From Sphingopyxis sp. (GTDB lineage Bacteria; Pseudomonadota; Alphaproteobacteria; Sphingomonadales; Sphingomonadaceae): 64,000 nucleotides of DNA. Within the stretch, counting starts at the first letter, position 1. Every line of letters starts with the position of its first letter. The position numbers were made by a program, and so were the translations under genes. The stretch is taken from the NCBI GenBank assembly GCA_016463225.1, contig JAEMRT010000016.1:1-64000 (forward strand). Direction: 5' to 3'. Below, one piece after another: positions 1 through 8,301 of this stretch. Under the pieces are notes generated by a model. The model worked only from the letters and a program-made list of their open reading frames with translations. It searched no databases and had not been told where the DNA came from.

Positions 1-310
1 GCTCGGAGAGCATCCGCAGCATCCGGTCGTGCGTATCGACGCTGCAGGCGAACCAACCGCCGCCGTGGAGGTAATAGAGCCAGCCGTCGCTGCGGACATC
101 GCGCGGCGTATAGACCCGCACCCGCATCCCGCCCACATCATGATCCTCGACCGCCGCCACCTCCGGCTGGCCGTCGTTCAATATCTGTGCCGCCGCGTCG
201 ATCAACCGCCGGCCATCGGCGGGGGGAAGGGCCATGATATCGAACGGGCCGGTGTGCGCCGCCATCGCGGCGCGCACGGCCAGGATTTCGGGGTCGATCT
301 CGACAGCCAT
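1..310 (-). CDS. Alpha/beta hydrolase (HSL-type esterase), N-terminal part, cut by window edge
   Basis: Reading down from ATG at 310 gives about 103 residues before the window ends. Near the end lies YYLHGGGWFA, the HGGGW oxyanion-hole motif of the hormone-sensitive-lipase/acetyl-hydrolase family; the nucleophile GxSxG and the rest of the triad would lie outside the window. It is divergent from the LLM monooxygenase gene that starts at 542, with a 231-bp shared intergenic region, so it may belong to the same catabolic cluster. Family assignment rests on the oxyanion motif and the preceding beta-strand pattern; the substrate is unknown. Confidence 0.75.
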   Translation of the reverse strand, partial: MAVEIDPEILAVRAAMAAHTGPFDIMALPPADGRRLIDAAAQILNDGQPEVAAVEDHDVGGMRVRVYTPRDVRSDGWLYYLHGGGWFACSVDTHDRMLRMLSE

Positions 311-440
311 GTCCTCGTCTAGCACATCGGAAACAAGCAGCGGGGATGACGATTTCGATCCGCGCCATGACAAAGTTTCGCCCGGCATATCATTCGCCGT
401 CCCCGTGCTCTCGGATGAGCCGATTGGTTGCTATTATGAT

Positions 441-455
441 ATATATTCCGTTATA
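441..455. promoter_or_regulatory. Candidate operator ATATATTCCG-NN-ATA, copy 1
   Basis: ATATATTCCGTTATA lies about 90 bp upstream of the LLM gene start at 542 in an AT-rich patch. The same 15-mer with only the two middle bases changed occurs in inverted orientation at 1884-1898 upstream of ribB. A site shared by two promoters of one cluster suggests a common regulator; none is encoded next to it. Confidence 0.4.
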
Positions 456-541
456 CAGCACAAATCTAGTTGATAGGATGCTGGCTGAAACGCACAAGAT
501 GCGCGACAATCAAAAGCCAAGGGACAGGAGCGGTCAATCAT

Positions 542-1753
542 ATGTCGAGCAAGACCATGCGTCACGGGATCTTCCTCGCCCCGCTACATCCGGTAGACGA
601 GAACCCGAACCTGCTGATCCACCGTGACCTCGAACTGATGGAATGGATCGACAGGCTCGGCTTCGACGAGGCGTGGATCGGCGAGCATCATTCGGGCGGG
701 TTCGAAACTATCGCCAGCCCCGAACTGTTCATAGCTGCGGCGGCCGAGCGGACGCGGACGTTGCGGTTCGGCACCGGGGTCATCTCGCTGCCCTATCACC
801 AGCCGCTGATGGTCGCCAACCGTATCATCCAGCTCGATCATCAGACGCGCGGCCGCGTGATGTTCGGCTTTGGCCCCGGCTTGCTGGTATCGGACGCCTC
901 GCAACTCGGCATTGACCCGAACCAGCAACGCGACCGGATGGCCGAGGCACTCGACGTCATCCTGCGCCTGCTGGATGGCGAGACGGTGACCGAGAAGACC
1001 GAATGGTATAACCTCGTCAACGCGCGCGTCCACCTGATGCCCTATACTCAGCCGCGGCCGGAGATCGCGGTGGCCAGCGCGGCGACGCCATCGGGTGGCA
1101 AATTAGCAGGCAAATATAATCTGATGATGCTCTGCGTCGCGGCGACCAGCCCGACCGGCGGCTTCAACGTGCTCGACGTCAACTGGGGCTTCGCCGAGGA
1201 AACAGCGGCGGAACATGGTCATGTGATGGACCGCGCGAAGCTGCGCCTGATGGGGCCAATGCACATCGCCGAGACGCGTGAAAAGGCGCGCGAGAATGTC
1301 CGTTTCGGCCTCGAAAAATATATAGAATATGCCCGCACTCTCACGCCTGGCCGCTTTGGCGATTTCGGCAAGCGCGACCCCGTCGACGTGATGCTCGATT
1401 CGGGTCACATCGTCATTGGCACCCCGGATGACGCGGTCGATGTGCTGCAGAAGCTTCGCGACAAACAGGGCTATTTCGGTGGTTTCCTCCATCAGGCGCA
1501 TGATTGGGCAGACTGGGAAGCGACCAAGAAAAGCTATGAACTCTATATGCGTTTCGTCGCGCCGCGGTTCGACAGTTCGAACGACAGGCGTAATGAAAGC
1601 TATGGCGAGTGGAAAGAGCGCAGCGTCGAGTTCAGCGAAAAGAGCCACGCCGCCGCGCAGGCGACGTTTGCCAAATTTGGCAAGACCGCCGATGCCGAGG
1701 GCGCCGCGAAACAGACCGGCATGATCGGCAGTAAGGCAGATACCGACGCCTAA
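542..1753 (+). CDS. LLM-class flavin-dependent monooxygenase (limonene-monooxygenase-like)
   Basis: 403 residues, luciferase-like (beta/alpha)8 flavin oxidoreductase. The N-terminus carries the family pattern RHGIFLAP ... DRLGFDEAWIGEHHSGG, followed by SPELFIAAAAERT and RFGTGV strands. Members oxidise hydrophobic substrates with reduced FMN delivered by a separate reductase. The ATG at 542 is chosen over an upstream start at 470 because AGGAG at 526-530 lies 11 bases before it and homology begins there. It is the first gene of a same-strand series LLM, ribB, hydrolase, LLM, SDR, TonB receptor. The substrate cannot be assigned; F420 rather than FMN use is not excluded by sequence alone. Confidence 0.85.
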   Translation: MSSKTMRHGIFLAPLHPVDENPNLLIHRDLELMEWIDRLGFDEAWIGEHHSGGFETIASPELFIAAAAERTRTLRFGTGVISLPYHQPLMVANRIIQLDHQTRGRVMFGFGPGLLVSDASQLGIDPNQQRDRMAEALDVILRLLDGETVTEKTEWYNLVNARVHLMPYTQPRPEIAVASAATPSGGKLAGKYNLMMLCVAATSPTGGFNVLDVNWGFAEETAAEHGHVMDRAKLRLMGPMHIAETREKARENVRFGLEKYIEYARTLTPGRFGDFGKRDPVDVMLDSGHIVIGTPDDAVDVLQKLRDKQGYFGGFLHQAHDWADWEATKKSYELYMRFVAPRFDSSNDRRNESYGEWKERSVEFSEKSHAAAQATFAKFGKTADAEGAAKQTGMIGSKADTDA

Positions 1754-1883
1754 TCGGCCTCCGGGCGAACCAATTCATCAATGAAATTCTGCCCGGCTGC
1801 AGCCGGCGTGGAAGGCTGTGCGCATATCTCATGGCCAGCCTGAGAAAAACTCGTGCAGACCGCGCTGCGCCTGATTTGTTTTA

Positions 1884-1898
1884 TATTGCGGAATATAT
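1884..1898. promoter_or_regulatory. Candidate operator ATATATTCCG-NN-ATA, copy 2 (inverted)
   Basis: On the minus strand this reads ATATATTCCGCAATA, 13 of 15 bases identical to 441-455. It contains the dyad ATATT-N4-AATAT. It lies about 40 bp upstream of the ribB start at 1936, a position suited to repressor or activator control. Confidence 0.4.
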
Positions 1899-1935
1899 CC
1901 CGGCATGTAATCTTTTATGGCGAGAGAGGAACGCT

Positions 1936-2628
1936 ATGGCTGACATCATCGAAATCGTCATGGACAGTATGGAGGACGGGCTGGCTGCGCTGGCGCGGGG
2001 CGAAATGGTCGTGGTCTTGGACGACAAGCATCGCGAGAATGAGGGCGACCTCATCATCGCCGCCGAGCATGCGACGCCTGAGGCGCTCGCCTTCATTGTC
2101 CGCCACACCACCGGCATCGTCTGTGTTGCGCTCGAAGGTGAACGCGCCGACGCGCTCGCGCTTGATCCGATGGTACACACCAACGACGACCGCCACGGCA
2201 CGGCCTTCACAATCTCGGTCGATGCCCGGCGGGGCACGAGTACCGGCGTGTCGGCGGCGGACCGCGCGGCGACGATCGCCGCGCTGATCGATCCCGAAAC
2301 GCGGCCCGAAGACCTGATGCGCCCTGGCCATATGTTCCCCCTGCGCGCCCGTCCCGGCGGCGTGCTCGAACGGCCCGGCCATACCGAGGCGGCGGTGGAC
2401 ATGGCGCGGCTCGCCGGCTGCGGGCCGGCGGGTGTGCTGTGTGAAATCGTCAGCGACGATGGATCGATGGCGCGCACACCGGAACTACTGCGCTTCGCGC
2501 GCCAGCATGGGCTTTGCATCGTCACGATCGCCGACCTGATCGTCTATCGCAGCGAGGGTCGCGACCGCCGCCCGAGCCTTCACCACGTTCCGCAATCCGT
2601 CGGCCTCGAAGCCGGCGCGATGCGCTGA
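1936..2628 (+). CDS. ribB: 3,4-dihydroxy-2-butanone 4-phosphate synthase
   Basis: 230 residues, stand-alone RibB that converts ribulose 5-phosphate to the four-carbon precursor of riboflavin. Diagnostic segments are present: VLDDKHRENEGDLI (about 28-41; the RENEGD acidic loop binds metal and substrate), HTTGIVCV, DRHGTAFTISVDAR, GVSAADRA and RPGHMFPLRARPGGV. There is no GTP cyclohydrolase II domain, so it is not a RibBA fusion. GAGAGAGGA at 1922-1930 supports the ATG at 1936 rather than 1831. It sits between two LLM flavin monooxygenase genes, which suggests a dedicated flavin supply for the cluster rather than the housekeeping copy (inference). Confidence 0.92.
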   Translation: MADIIEIVMDSMEDGLAALARGEMVVVLDDKHRENEGDLIIAAEHATPEALAFIVRHTTGIVCVALEGERADALALDPMVHTNDDRHGTAFTISVDARRGTSTGVSAADRAATIAALIDPETRPEDLMRPGHMFPLRARPGGVLERPGHTEAAVDMARLAGCGPAGVLCEIVSDDGSMARTPELLRFARQHGLCIVTIADLIVYRSEGRDRRPSLHHVPQSVGLEAGAMR

Positions 2629-2644
2629 TTCCCGGGAGAGAGAG

Positions 2645-3442
2645 ATGTTCCTGACGGCCTTGCCCGAGCGCCGGAGTTTTGCCGGCGCCGACACCGAATT
2701 GCTGGTCCGCGGCGAGGGAAGACCGCTGCTGTTCCTCCACGCCGGTCATGGCTTCGACGAGGCGGACCCGTTGATCGAACGGTTGGCGAAGAATCATCGG
2801 GTCATCGCCCCGTCGCTGCCCGGCTTCGGCGCGACGCCGCGGCCCGAGGGTGTGAACACGGTCGACGATATCGCCTACCGCGTCCTCGACCTGATCGAGG
2901 ACATGGATCTTCGAGACATTATAATGGTCGGCGTGTCGTTCGGCGGATGGGTCGCCGCAGAGGTCGCGACCAAGGGCAGCGGCCGTATCGCCAAACTCGT
3001 GCTGATCGATCCGCTCGGCGTGAAGTTCGGGGATCGCGAGACGCGCGACATCGTCGACATCTTCTCGCACACCGCGCAGGAAATCCCGGCGCTCTTCTTC
3101 GCCGACGAGGCGAAGGGACTGGAGGCGCTCAACAATCTCGATTTCAAAGATCTGCCCGACGAGATCGCGCTGCGTTTTGCGCGCAACCGCGAGGCGCTGA
3201 CCCTCTATGGCTATAACCCCAATCTCTACAATCCCAAGCTCAAGGGACGGCTCCACCGGATCAAGGCGCCGACGCTGGTGATCTCCGGGGCGGACGATCG
3301 CATCACGTCGCCCGACTATGGCCGCCAATATGCCGAGGCGATCCCGGGCGCCCGCTTCGAGAGCGTCGGGCGCGCCGGCCACTACGGCTATCTTGAGCAG
3401 CCCGCCGCCTTTGCCGAAAAAATAGAGGCGTTTCTGGTCTGA
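2645..3442 (+). CDS. Alpha/beta hydrolase
   Basis: 265 residues, single alpha/beta-hydrolase domain. The nucleophile elbow is GVSFGG with Ser98; FLHAGHG near residues 30-36 supplies the oxyanion hole; the acid is Asp217 or Asp218 in ISGADDRI, and the base is His246 in RAGHYGYLEQP. This layout matches MhpC/epoxide-hydrolase-like enzymes that cleave C-C, ester or lactone bonds. It starts 17 bp after ribB with GGGAGAGAGAG just before ATG and ends 28 bp before the next LLM gene, so it is probably co-transcribed. One plausible role is hydrolysis of a lactone or ester made by the flanking monooxygenases (inference). Confidence 0.85.
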   Translation: MFLTALPERRSFAGADTELLVRGEGRPLLFLHAGHGFDEADPLIERLAKNHRVIAPSLPGFGATPRPEGVNTVDDIAYRVLDLIEDMDLRDIIMVGVSFGGWVAAEVATKGSGRIAKLVLIDPLGVKFGDRETRDIVDIFSHTAQEIPALFFADEAKGLEALNNLDFKDLPDEIALRFARNREALTLYGYNPNLYNPKLKGRLHRIKAPTLVISGADDRITSPDYGRQYAEAIPGARFESVGRAGHYGYLEQPAAFAEKIEAFLV

Positions 3443-3470
3443 AAGCCCGGGCGTCCGCAAGGAGAGCGAC

Positions 3471-4685
3471 ATGGAATTCTGGCACTTCAGCGAACAGTCG
3501 ATGCATCCCGCGTGGAACGACATCGACGGACCGACCAAGGTCACGGTCGATAACCGGCATTGCGACCCCAAGGTCGCACACCAACTTTACAACCGCTATC
3601 TCGACGAATGGGTGGTTGCTGACAAGCTCGGCTACAATATCTTCGTCAACGAGCATCATGCGTCGGCCAACTGCATGTCGGCGTCTTGCCTGCTGACCCT
3701 CGCGATCCTTGCACGCCAGACGGAGAAGGCGCGGCTGCTGTGCCTCGGGGTGCCGATCACAAACCGCACCGATCCCTATCGCGTCGCCGAGGAACTGGCG
3801 ATGATCGACGTTATCTCCGGCGGCCGGCTCGAGATCGGGCTGGTCAAGGCGTCGCCCTTCGAACTCGCGATGTCGAACCAGAACCCGGCGGGGATAATGG
3901 ACCGCTACTGGGAGGCGCATGATTTCGTCGTCAAGGCGCTGACCCATCAGGGTGGGCCGTTCAGCTGGGAAGGCGAGCATTATAACTATCGCAACGTCAA
4001 TGTTTGGCCGCGTCCCTACCAGCAGCCGATGCCGCCAATGTGGATCACGGCATCGGGCGCCAGCACGGGGCGCAAGGTCGCCGAGCTCGGCTACACGCTC
4101 GCGACCTTCTTTAACGGCGCCGGCACCAAGCCGCTGTTCGACGCTTATAAGGAAACCTATCTCGCGACCCACGGCCGCCCCGCGCCGACCGACCGGTTCG
4201 CCTATCTCGCGATCGTCTGCTGTGGGCGCAACGAGAAGGAGGTCGACGACCGTTATGCGAAGATGAAGCCCTATCTCGACGTTCAGCCGCGGACGCCCAA
4301 GGCATGGTCGAACCCGCCAGGTTACGAGACCGCCGAGCTCAACGCGATGGCACTGAAAAAGGGCATCACCGGCCGCATCAACTTTGGCCTGCCGCCCAAT
4401 CCGTCACGTCAGGACATGGCCGACGGCGGCATCATGTTCACCGGAACTCCCGACCAGCTCTATGAGCAAATCACGTCATTCTGCGACCGCGCGGGAGGCC
4501 TCGGTCATCTGCTGATGCTCGGCCAGGCCGGCTATCTCGATCATGAGGAAACGGTCGACAGCATGACGCTGTTCGCGACCGAGGTGATGCCGCGCCTCAA
4601 GGAATATGCCGCGAAGAAGCGGCAGGAAAATGGCGAGGAACCGCTGAGCAGCGCAAAGCTCGACGGCGACTACGCAATCGTCTGA
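3471..4685 (+). CDS. LLM-class flavin-dependent monooxygenase, second copy
   Basis: 404 residues, luciferase-like fold. Recognisable segments are KLGYNIFVNEHHA (first barrel strands), CLGVPITNRTDPYRVAEELAMIDVISGGRLEIG (flavin-binding region; LEIG is typical) and PPMWITASGAS. It is clearly diverged from the 542-1753 paralogue, so this is a second specificity rather than a recent duplicate. AAGGAGAGCGAC precedes the ATG. The following SDR gene starts 7 bases after its stop. Together with ribB and the hydrolase it forms the oxidative core of the cluster. Confidence 0.85.
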   Translation: MEFWHFSEQSMHPAWNDIDGPTKVTVDNRHCDPKVAHQLYNRYLDEWVVADKLGYNIFVNEHHASANCMSASCLLTLAILARQTEKARLLCLGVPITNRTDPYRVAEELAMIDVISGGRLEIGLVKASPFELAMSNQNPAGIMDRYWEAHDFVVKALTHQGGPFSWEGEHYNYRNVNVWPRPYQQPMPPMWITASGASTGRKVAELGYTLATFFNGAGTKPLFDAYKETYLATHGRPAPTDRFAYLAIVCCGRNEKEVDDRYAKMKPYLDVQPRTPKAWSNPPGYETAELNAMALKKGITGRINFGLPPNPSRQDMADGGIMFTGTPDQLYEQITSFCDRAGGLGHLLMLGQAGYLDHEETVDSMTLFATEVMPRLKEYAAKKRQENGEEPLSSAKLDGDYAIV

Positions 4686-4692
4686 TTGCGCG

Positions 4693-5427
4693 GTGTTGGA
4701 TTTTGCCGGCAAGCGGGTGCTGGTTGGCGGCGGCAGCCGCGGCATCGGCCGTGCGATCGCCGCCGCCTTTGCCCGCGCCGGCGCGCAGGTGTCGGTTTCG
4801 GGCCGCGACGCGGAAGCGCTGGCCGAGACGCGGCGACTGACGGGCGGTCCGGTTCAGATTTGCGACCTTGGCGACGCTGAGGCGGTGCGCCGGCATGTTG
4901 CGGCGGCGGCCGAGGCGTTCGGGGGGCTCGACATCGTCGTCAACAATGGTTCGGCCTTCGCGACCGATGACACGCCCGAGGCATGGGACACAGCGTGCCG
5001 CATCGATCTGATGGGGCTGGTGAACACCAATGCCGCCGCAGCGCCGATCCTGACGGCGGGAGGAGGAGGGGTGATCGTCAACATCGCGTCGATCTCCGCA
5101 TTTCATCCGACGCCGAACGCGGCGCCCTACGGCGCAATCAAGGCGGCGATCGTTCATTATACCAAAAGTCAGGCGCTCGGCCTCGCCCCGCACAATATCC
5201 GCGTAAACGCCGTCGCGCCCGGTGCGATCAGCTTCCCCGGCCATTTCTGGGAGCGGCGCAAGGTCGAAGATCCCGATCATTATCAGCGAATCGTCGATCG
5301 CATCCCCTTCGGCCGCATGGGCACGCCGGAGGAGGTCGCCGACGTCGTACTCTTCCTCGCATCGCCGCTCGCGCGCTGGGTGACGGGCCAGATCGTCATG
5401 GTCGATGGCGGGCAGGAACTGGCCTGA
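4693..5427 (+). CDS. SDR-family oxidoreductase
   Basis: 244 residues, classical short-chain dehydrogenase/reductase using NAD(P). The cofactor loop is GGGSRGIG (12-19), NNGSAF replaces the usual NNAG, and the catalytic set is Ser133, Tyr146 and Lys150 (YGAIK). The C-terminus has the usual P-G-A-I-S loop and GQIVMVDGGQ end. It starts with GTG 7 bases after the LLM stop (TTG at 4696 is an alternative), consistent with translational coupling. It probably oxidises an alcohol or reduces a ketone intermediate of the pathway; direction and substrate are unknown. Confidence 0.87.
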   Translation: MLDFAGKRVLVGGGSRGIGRAIAAAFARAGAQVSVSGRDAEALAETRRLTGGPVQICDLGDAEAVRRHVAAAAEAFGGLDIVVNNGSAFATDDTPEAWDTACRIDLMGLVNTNAAAAPILTAGGGGVIVNIASISAFHPTPNAAPYGAIKAAIVHYTKSQALGLAPHNIRVNAVAPGAISFPGHFWERRKVEDPDHYQRIVDRIPFGRMGTPEEVADVVLFLASPLARWVTGQIVMVDGGQELA

Positions 5428-5584
5428 CGCCCGGGCGATAAGCGAAATAGATGACGGCAGGTCATGCCTGGCGCGAATAAACTCGTTTGAGACACGAACC
5501 CGGGCCTTTCATCTTCGGGGCGGGAAAAAACGACGGGTCTGGCGCGCGCGCCCGAACCCGCACCACTTTTGGGGAGGATAGAAG

Positions 5585-7963
5585 ATGAAAACTGGTCGCG
5601 CCCGCACGAACCTATTGAATGCTAGCCTGATTGCCATCGCCATTGCCGGCGCGTCGCCGGCCTTTGCCCAGGACGCGCCTGCTGCACCGGCGGCTGAGCA
5701 GGAGGGGCTCAGCGAGATAGTCGTGACGGCGAACCGGCGTGCCGAAAATCTTCAGGACGTCCCAATTTCGGTGACCGCGGTGACCTCGGGGATGCTCGAG
5801 GCGTCGGGAACGCAGAACACGCTTCAACTCGAGCGTATCGCGCCCGGCCTGCAGGTGTATCAGACCGCGTCCGCCGCGTTGCCGTTCCTGCGCGGCGTTG
5901 GGTCGAACCAGTCAAACCCCGGTTTCGAAAGCCCGGTCGCGCTCTACATCGACGGCATCTATCAGGCGGGCAAGATCGGCAACATCTTCGACCTTCCCAA
6001 TGTCGAGCGGATCGAGGTCCTAAAGGGCCCGCAGGGAACATTGTTCGGCCGCAACGCCACTGGCGGCGCGATCTCAATCATCACCCGCGATCCGGGTTCG
6101 ACGCCCGAACTGTCGGCCGAAATCGGCTATGGTCGGTTCAACGAGGTTCGCGGCAAAGCCTATGCCGCAGCACCGATCACCGACGCGTTGGGGATCAGCG
6201 TGTCGGCCACAGCCCGCAAGAGCGACGGCTATATCTACAACAGCTTCCTCGACAAGGAGGCCAATTCTTCGCACAATGTGATGTCTACCGCGAAGCTGGT
6301 GTGGAGCCCGAGCGACGTCTTCACCGCCAAGCTCAGCGGTTCCTATTTCGAATTCAGCGATCCGACCGGCCTGTCGCCGCACGTCGTCGCAGGGACGATC
6401 CCGCCGGGCACTCACCCGACCGGCGCGGGCGGGCTGTTCGTGACCAACTACGACAAATATTCGATGCGCTCGAACCACGATACCTTCGTCGATACCAGTG
6501 GTTGGCGCGCGACTCTCGACATGCAATATGATCTTGGCGCGGTGAAACTGGTCTCGCTGACCGGCTATGTCGATGTCAAATCGAGGAATATTTCGAACTC
6601 GCCAGCATCGGAATCGAGAGCCTCCTATTCGGGCTCGGCAACGCCCAGCGAGAATGTCTCGCAGGAGCTGCAGCTCCAGTCGACCGGTACCGGGCCGTTC
6701 AAATGGATCGTCGGCGGTTATTACAGCTGGACCAACGAGGGTTTCGGCGATCTGATCTCGGTCGCCAATGTGCCGTCGCCATTTCGCCCGGCGGACCTGC
6801 TTGTGCCCGGCGCCAGCGTCACCGGCTTTCACGTCGAGCTCAAGACTGAATCGCTCGCGGGTTTTGCCGAGGCGAACTATCAGCTGACCGACCGACTCCG
6901 CGTCACGGCGGGCCTTCGTTACACCCATGAAAATCGCGCGATGGAGGGTTTCCGTTACAGTGCCACCGCGCTGCCCGTGGCAGGAAACACCAACATTCCC
7001 GTCTATAACGGCGTGATTGGCGCCGAACCGCTGGTATTCGGCCGCAATATCGCGGCCGCTTCGATCACCGACGTCGACAAGGGTTTTTCCAAGGTCACCT
7101 GGCGTCTTGCGCTCGATTACAAGATCGACGACGATGTGATGGTCTATGCGTCGTACAACCGCGGCTTCAAGAGCGGCAGTTATACCGCGACCGCGCTCTC
7201 CGCTACCGCGGTGCCGGTGAGCCCCGAACAGCTCGACGCCTATGAAATCGGCATCAAGTCCGAATTCGCCGACCGCACAATCCGATTCAACGCCGCGGCC
7301 TTTTATTATGATTATTCGAACATCCAAGTCGGCCTGATCACCGGCGCCGGCATCACGACCGTCGAAAATGCCGCGGCGGCGAGCATCTATGGCCTCGATG
7401 CTGAATTGACGTGGCAGCCCGTGCGCGAGTTCCAGATCCGCGCCGCGGTCAACCTGCTCGATTCAAAATACAAGAATTACGGCCGCGCGCAGATATTCCT
7501 GCCACGGACCAGCGCGGCGCCCTGCACCGCGCCTCCTCCGCAGCTCAGCCAAGCGCAGGCCGAAGCGATCGTTGCGGCGCCAAAGGTTGCGGGTGCCTGT
7601 TCCTACGCGCTCGATGCCAGCGGCTTGCCGCTGGTATTCTCGCCGGAATTCACTGCCTCGCTCGGCGCGGACTATAGCATTCCGATCGGCGACAGCCGGC
7701 TCGTATTCAACGGCTCGCTCTATTACAACAGCGGCTTCGACGTCACGCCGGGCGGCTATTTCTCCCATGTCGACTCCTATGAGACGCTCAGCGCGTCGGC
7801 GACCTGGTACGCACCCGACGACCGCTATTTTGTGCGCGTCTGGGGCGACAATCTGACCGACAGCAACCATGCCGTATATCTCTCGCCCCAGGCAGCAGCG
7901 TTTCAGGAGATTTCGGCGCGGCCGGTCTCTTATGGCATCACCATCGGTGCAAAGTTTAGGTAG
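5585..7963 (+). CDS. TonB-dependent outer-membrane receptor
   Basis: 792 residues. A Sec signal peptide ends around AFAQ (about 29), followed by a TonB-box-like EGLSEIVVTANRR stretch and a plug domain with DVPISVTAV, the plug motif VERIEVLKGPQGTLFGRNATGGAI and a 22-strand-type barrel ending in aromatic F before R. GGGGAGGATAGAAG precedes ATG. The sphingomonad-type receptor is expected to import a large or hydrophobic substrate using energy from TonB-ExbBD. It is 157 bp downstream of the SDR on the same strand and is followed by a strong terminator, so it may be the last gene of the unit or have its own promoter. Confidence 0.93.
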   Translation: MKTGRARTNLLNASLIAIAIAGASPAFAQDAPAAPAAEQEGLSEIVVTANRRAENLQDVPISVTAVTSGMLEASGTQNTLQLERIAPGLQVYQTASAALPFLRGVGSNQSNPGFESPVALYIDGIYQAGKIGNIFDLPNVERIEVLKGPQGTLFGRNATGGAISIITRDPGSTPELSAEIGYGRFNEVRGKAYAAAPITDALGISVSATARKSDGYIYNSFLDKEANSSHNVMSTAKLVWSPSDVFTAKLSGSYFEFSDPTGLSPHVVAGTIPPGTHPTGAGGLFVTNYDKYSMRSNHDTFVDTSGWRATLDMQYDLGAVKLVSLTGYVDVKSRNISNSPASESRASYSGSATPSENVSQELQLQSTGTGPFKWIVGGYYSWTNEGFGDLISVANVPSPFRPADLLVPGASVTGFHVELKTESLAGFAEANYQLTDRLRVTAGLRYTHENRAMEGFRYSATALPVAGNTNIPVYNGVIGAEPLVFGRNIAAASITDVDKGFSKVTWRLALDYKIDDDVMVYASYNRGFKSGSYTATALSATAVPVSPEQLDAYEIGIKSEFADRTIRFNAAAFYYDYSNIQVGLITGAGITTVENAAAASIYGLDAELTWQPVREFQIRAAVNLLDSKYKNYGRAQIFLPRTSAAPCTAPPPQLSQAQAEAIVAAPKVAGACSYALDASGLPLVFSPEFTASLGADYSIPIGDSRLVFNGSLYYNSGFDVTPGGYFSHVDSYETLSASATWYAPDDRYFVRVWGDNLTDSNHAVYLSPQAAAFQEISARPVSYGITIGAKFR

Positions 7964-7985
7964 GGGGCGGGGCACTCCTCCTTAT

Positions 7986-8014
7986 GGGGGCGGCTGTCAG
8001 CCGCCCCCTTTTTT
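7986..8014 (+). terminator. Rho-independent terminator after TonB receptor
   Basis: GGGGGCGGC and GCCGCCCCC form a 9-bp perfect stem with a 5-base loop, followed by six T. It lies 22 bp after the receptor stop at 7963 and closes the 542-7963 series. Confidence 0.9.
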
Positions 8015-8250
8015 GCCCGCGATTTGAGCAAGAACGAAGCCTCGCGAGATGCTGTGCCACGGGTCGTGGTACGTTCGCGGCTGGAGCATAGTGCCGTCAA
8101 TCTAAGGCAACCTCCGATCCTACCTGGAATGGGGAATGCCCGGAGAGGGTCGAGGGTCTCAACCCGCGCGGACGCTTGATCGCGAGTGGTTTCGGCAAGG
8201 TGTTCCTGCGGGGCAGGGGCCGGGCGAAAGCCTGTCGATCAAAATGACGC
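8015..8250. other. Intergenic stretch between convergent receptors
   Basis: Between the two terminators of convergent TonB receptor genes (7963 and 8302). No supported gene or RNA is visible; an open frame at 8136-8366 has no ribosome site and runs into the terminator and the opposite gene. Confidence 0.6.
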
Positions 8251-8283
8251 AAAAAAAGGGCGGCCCCGACGGCGCCGCCCTTT
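8251..8283 (-). terminator. Rho-independent terminator for minus-strand receptor
   Basis: On the plus strand seven A precede GGGCGGC ... GCCGCCC; read on the minus strand this is a GC hairpin followed by a T run, 19 bp beyond the receptor stop at 8302. Confidence 0.85.
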
Positions 8284-8301
8284 CCCCCTATTTGTTTACA
8301 A

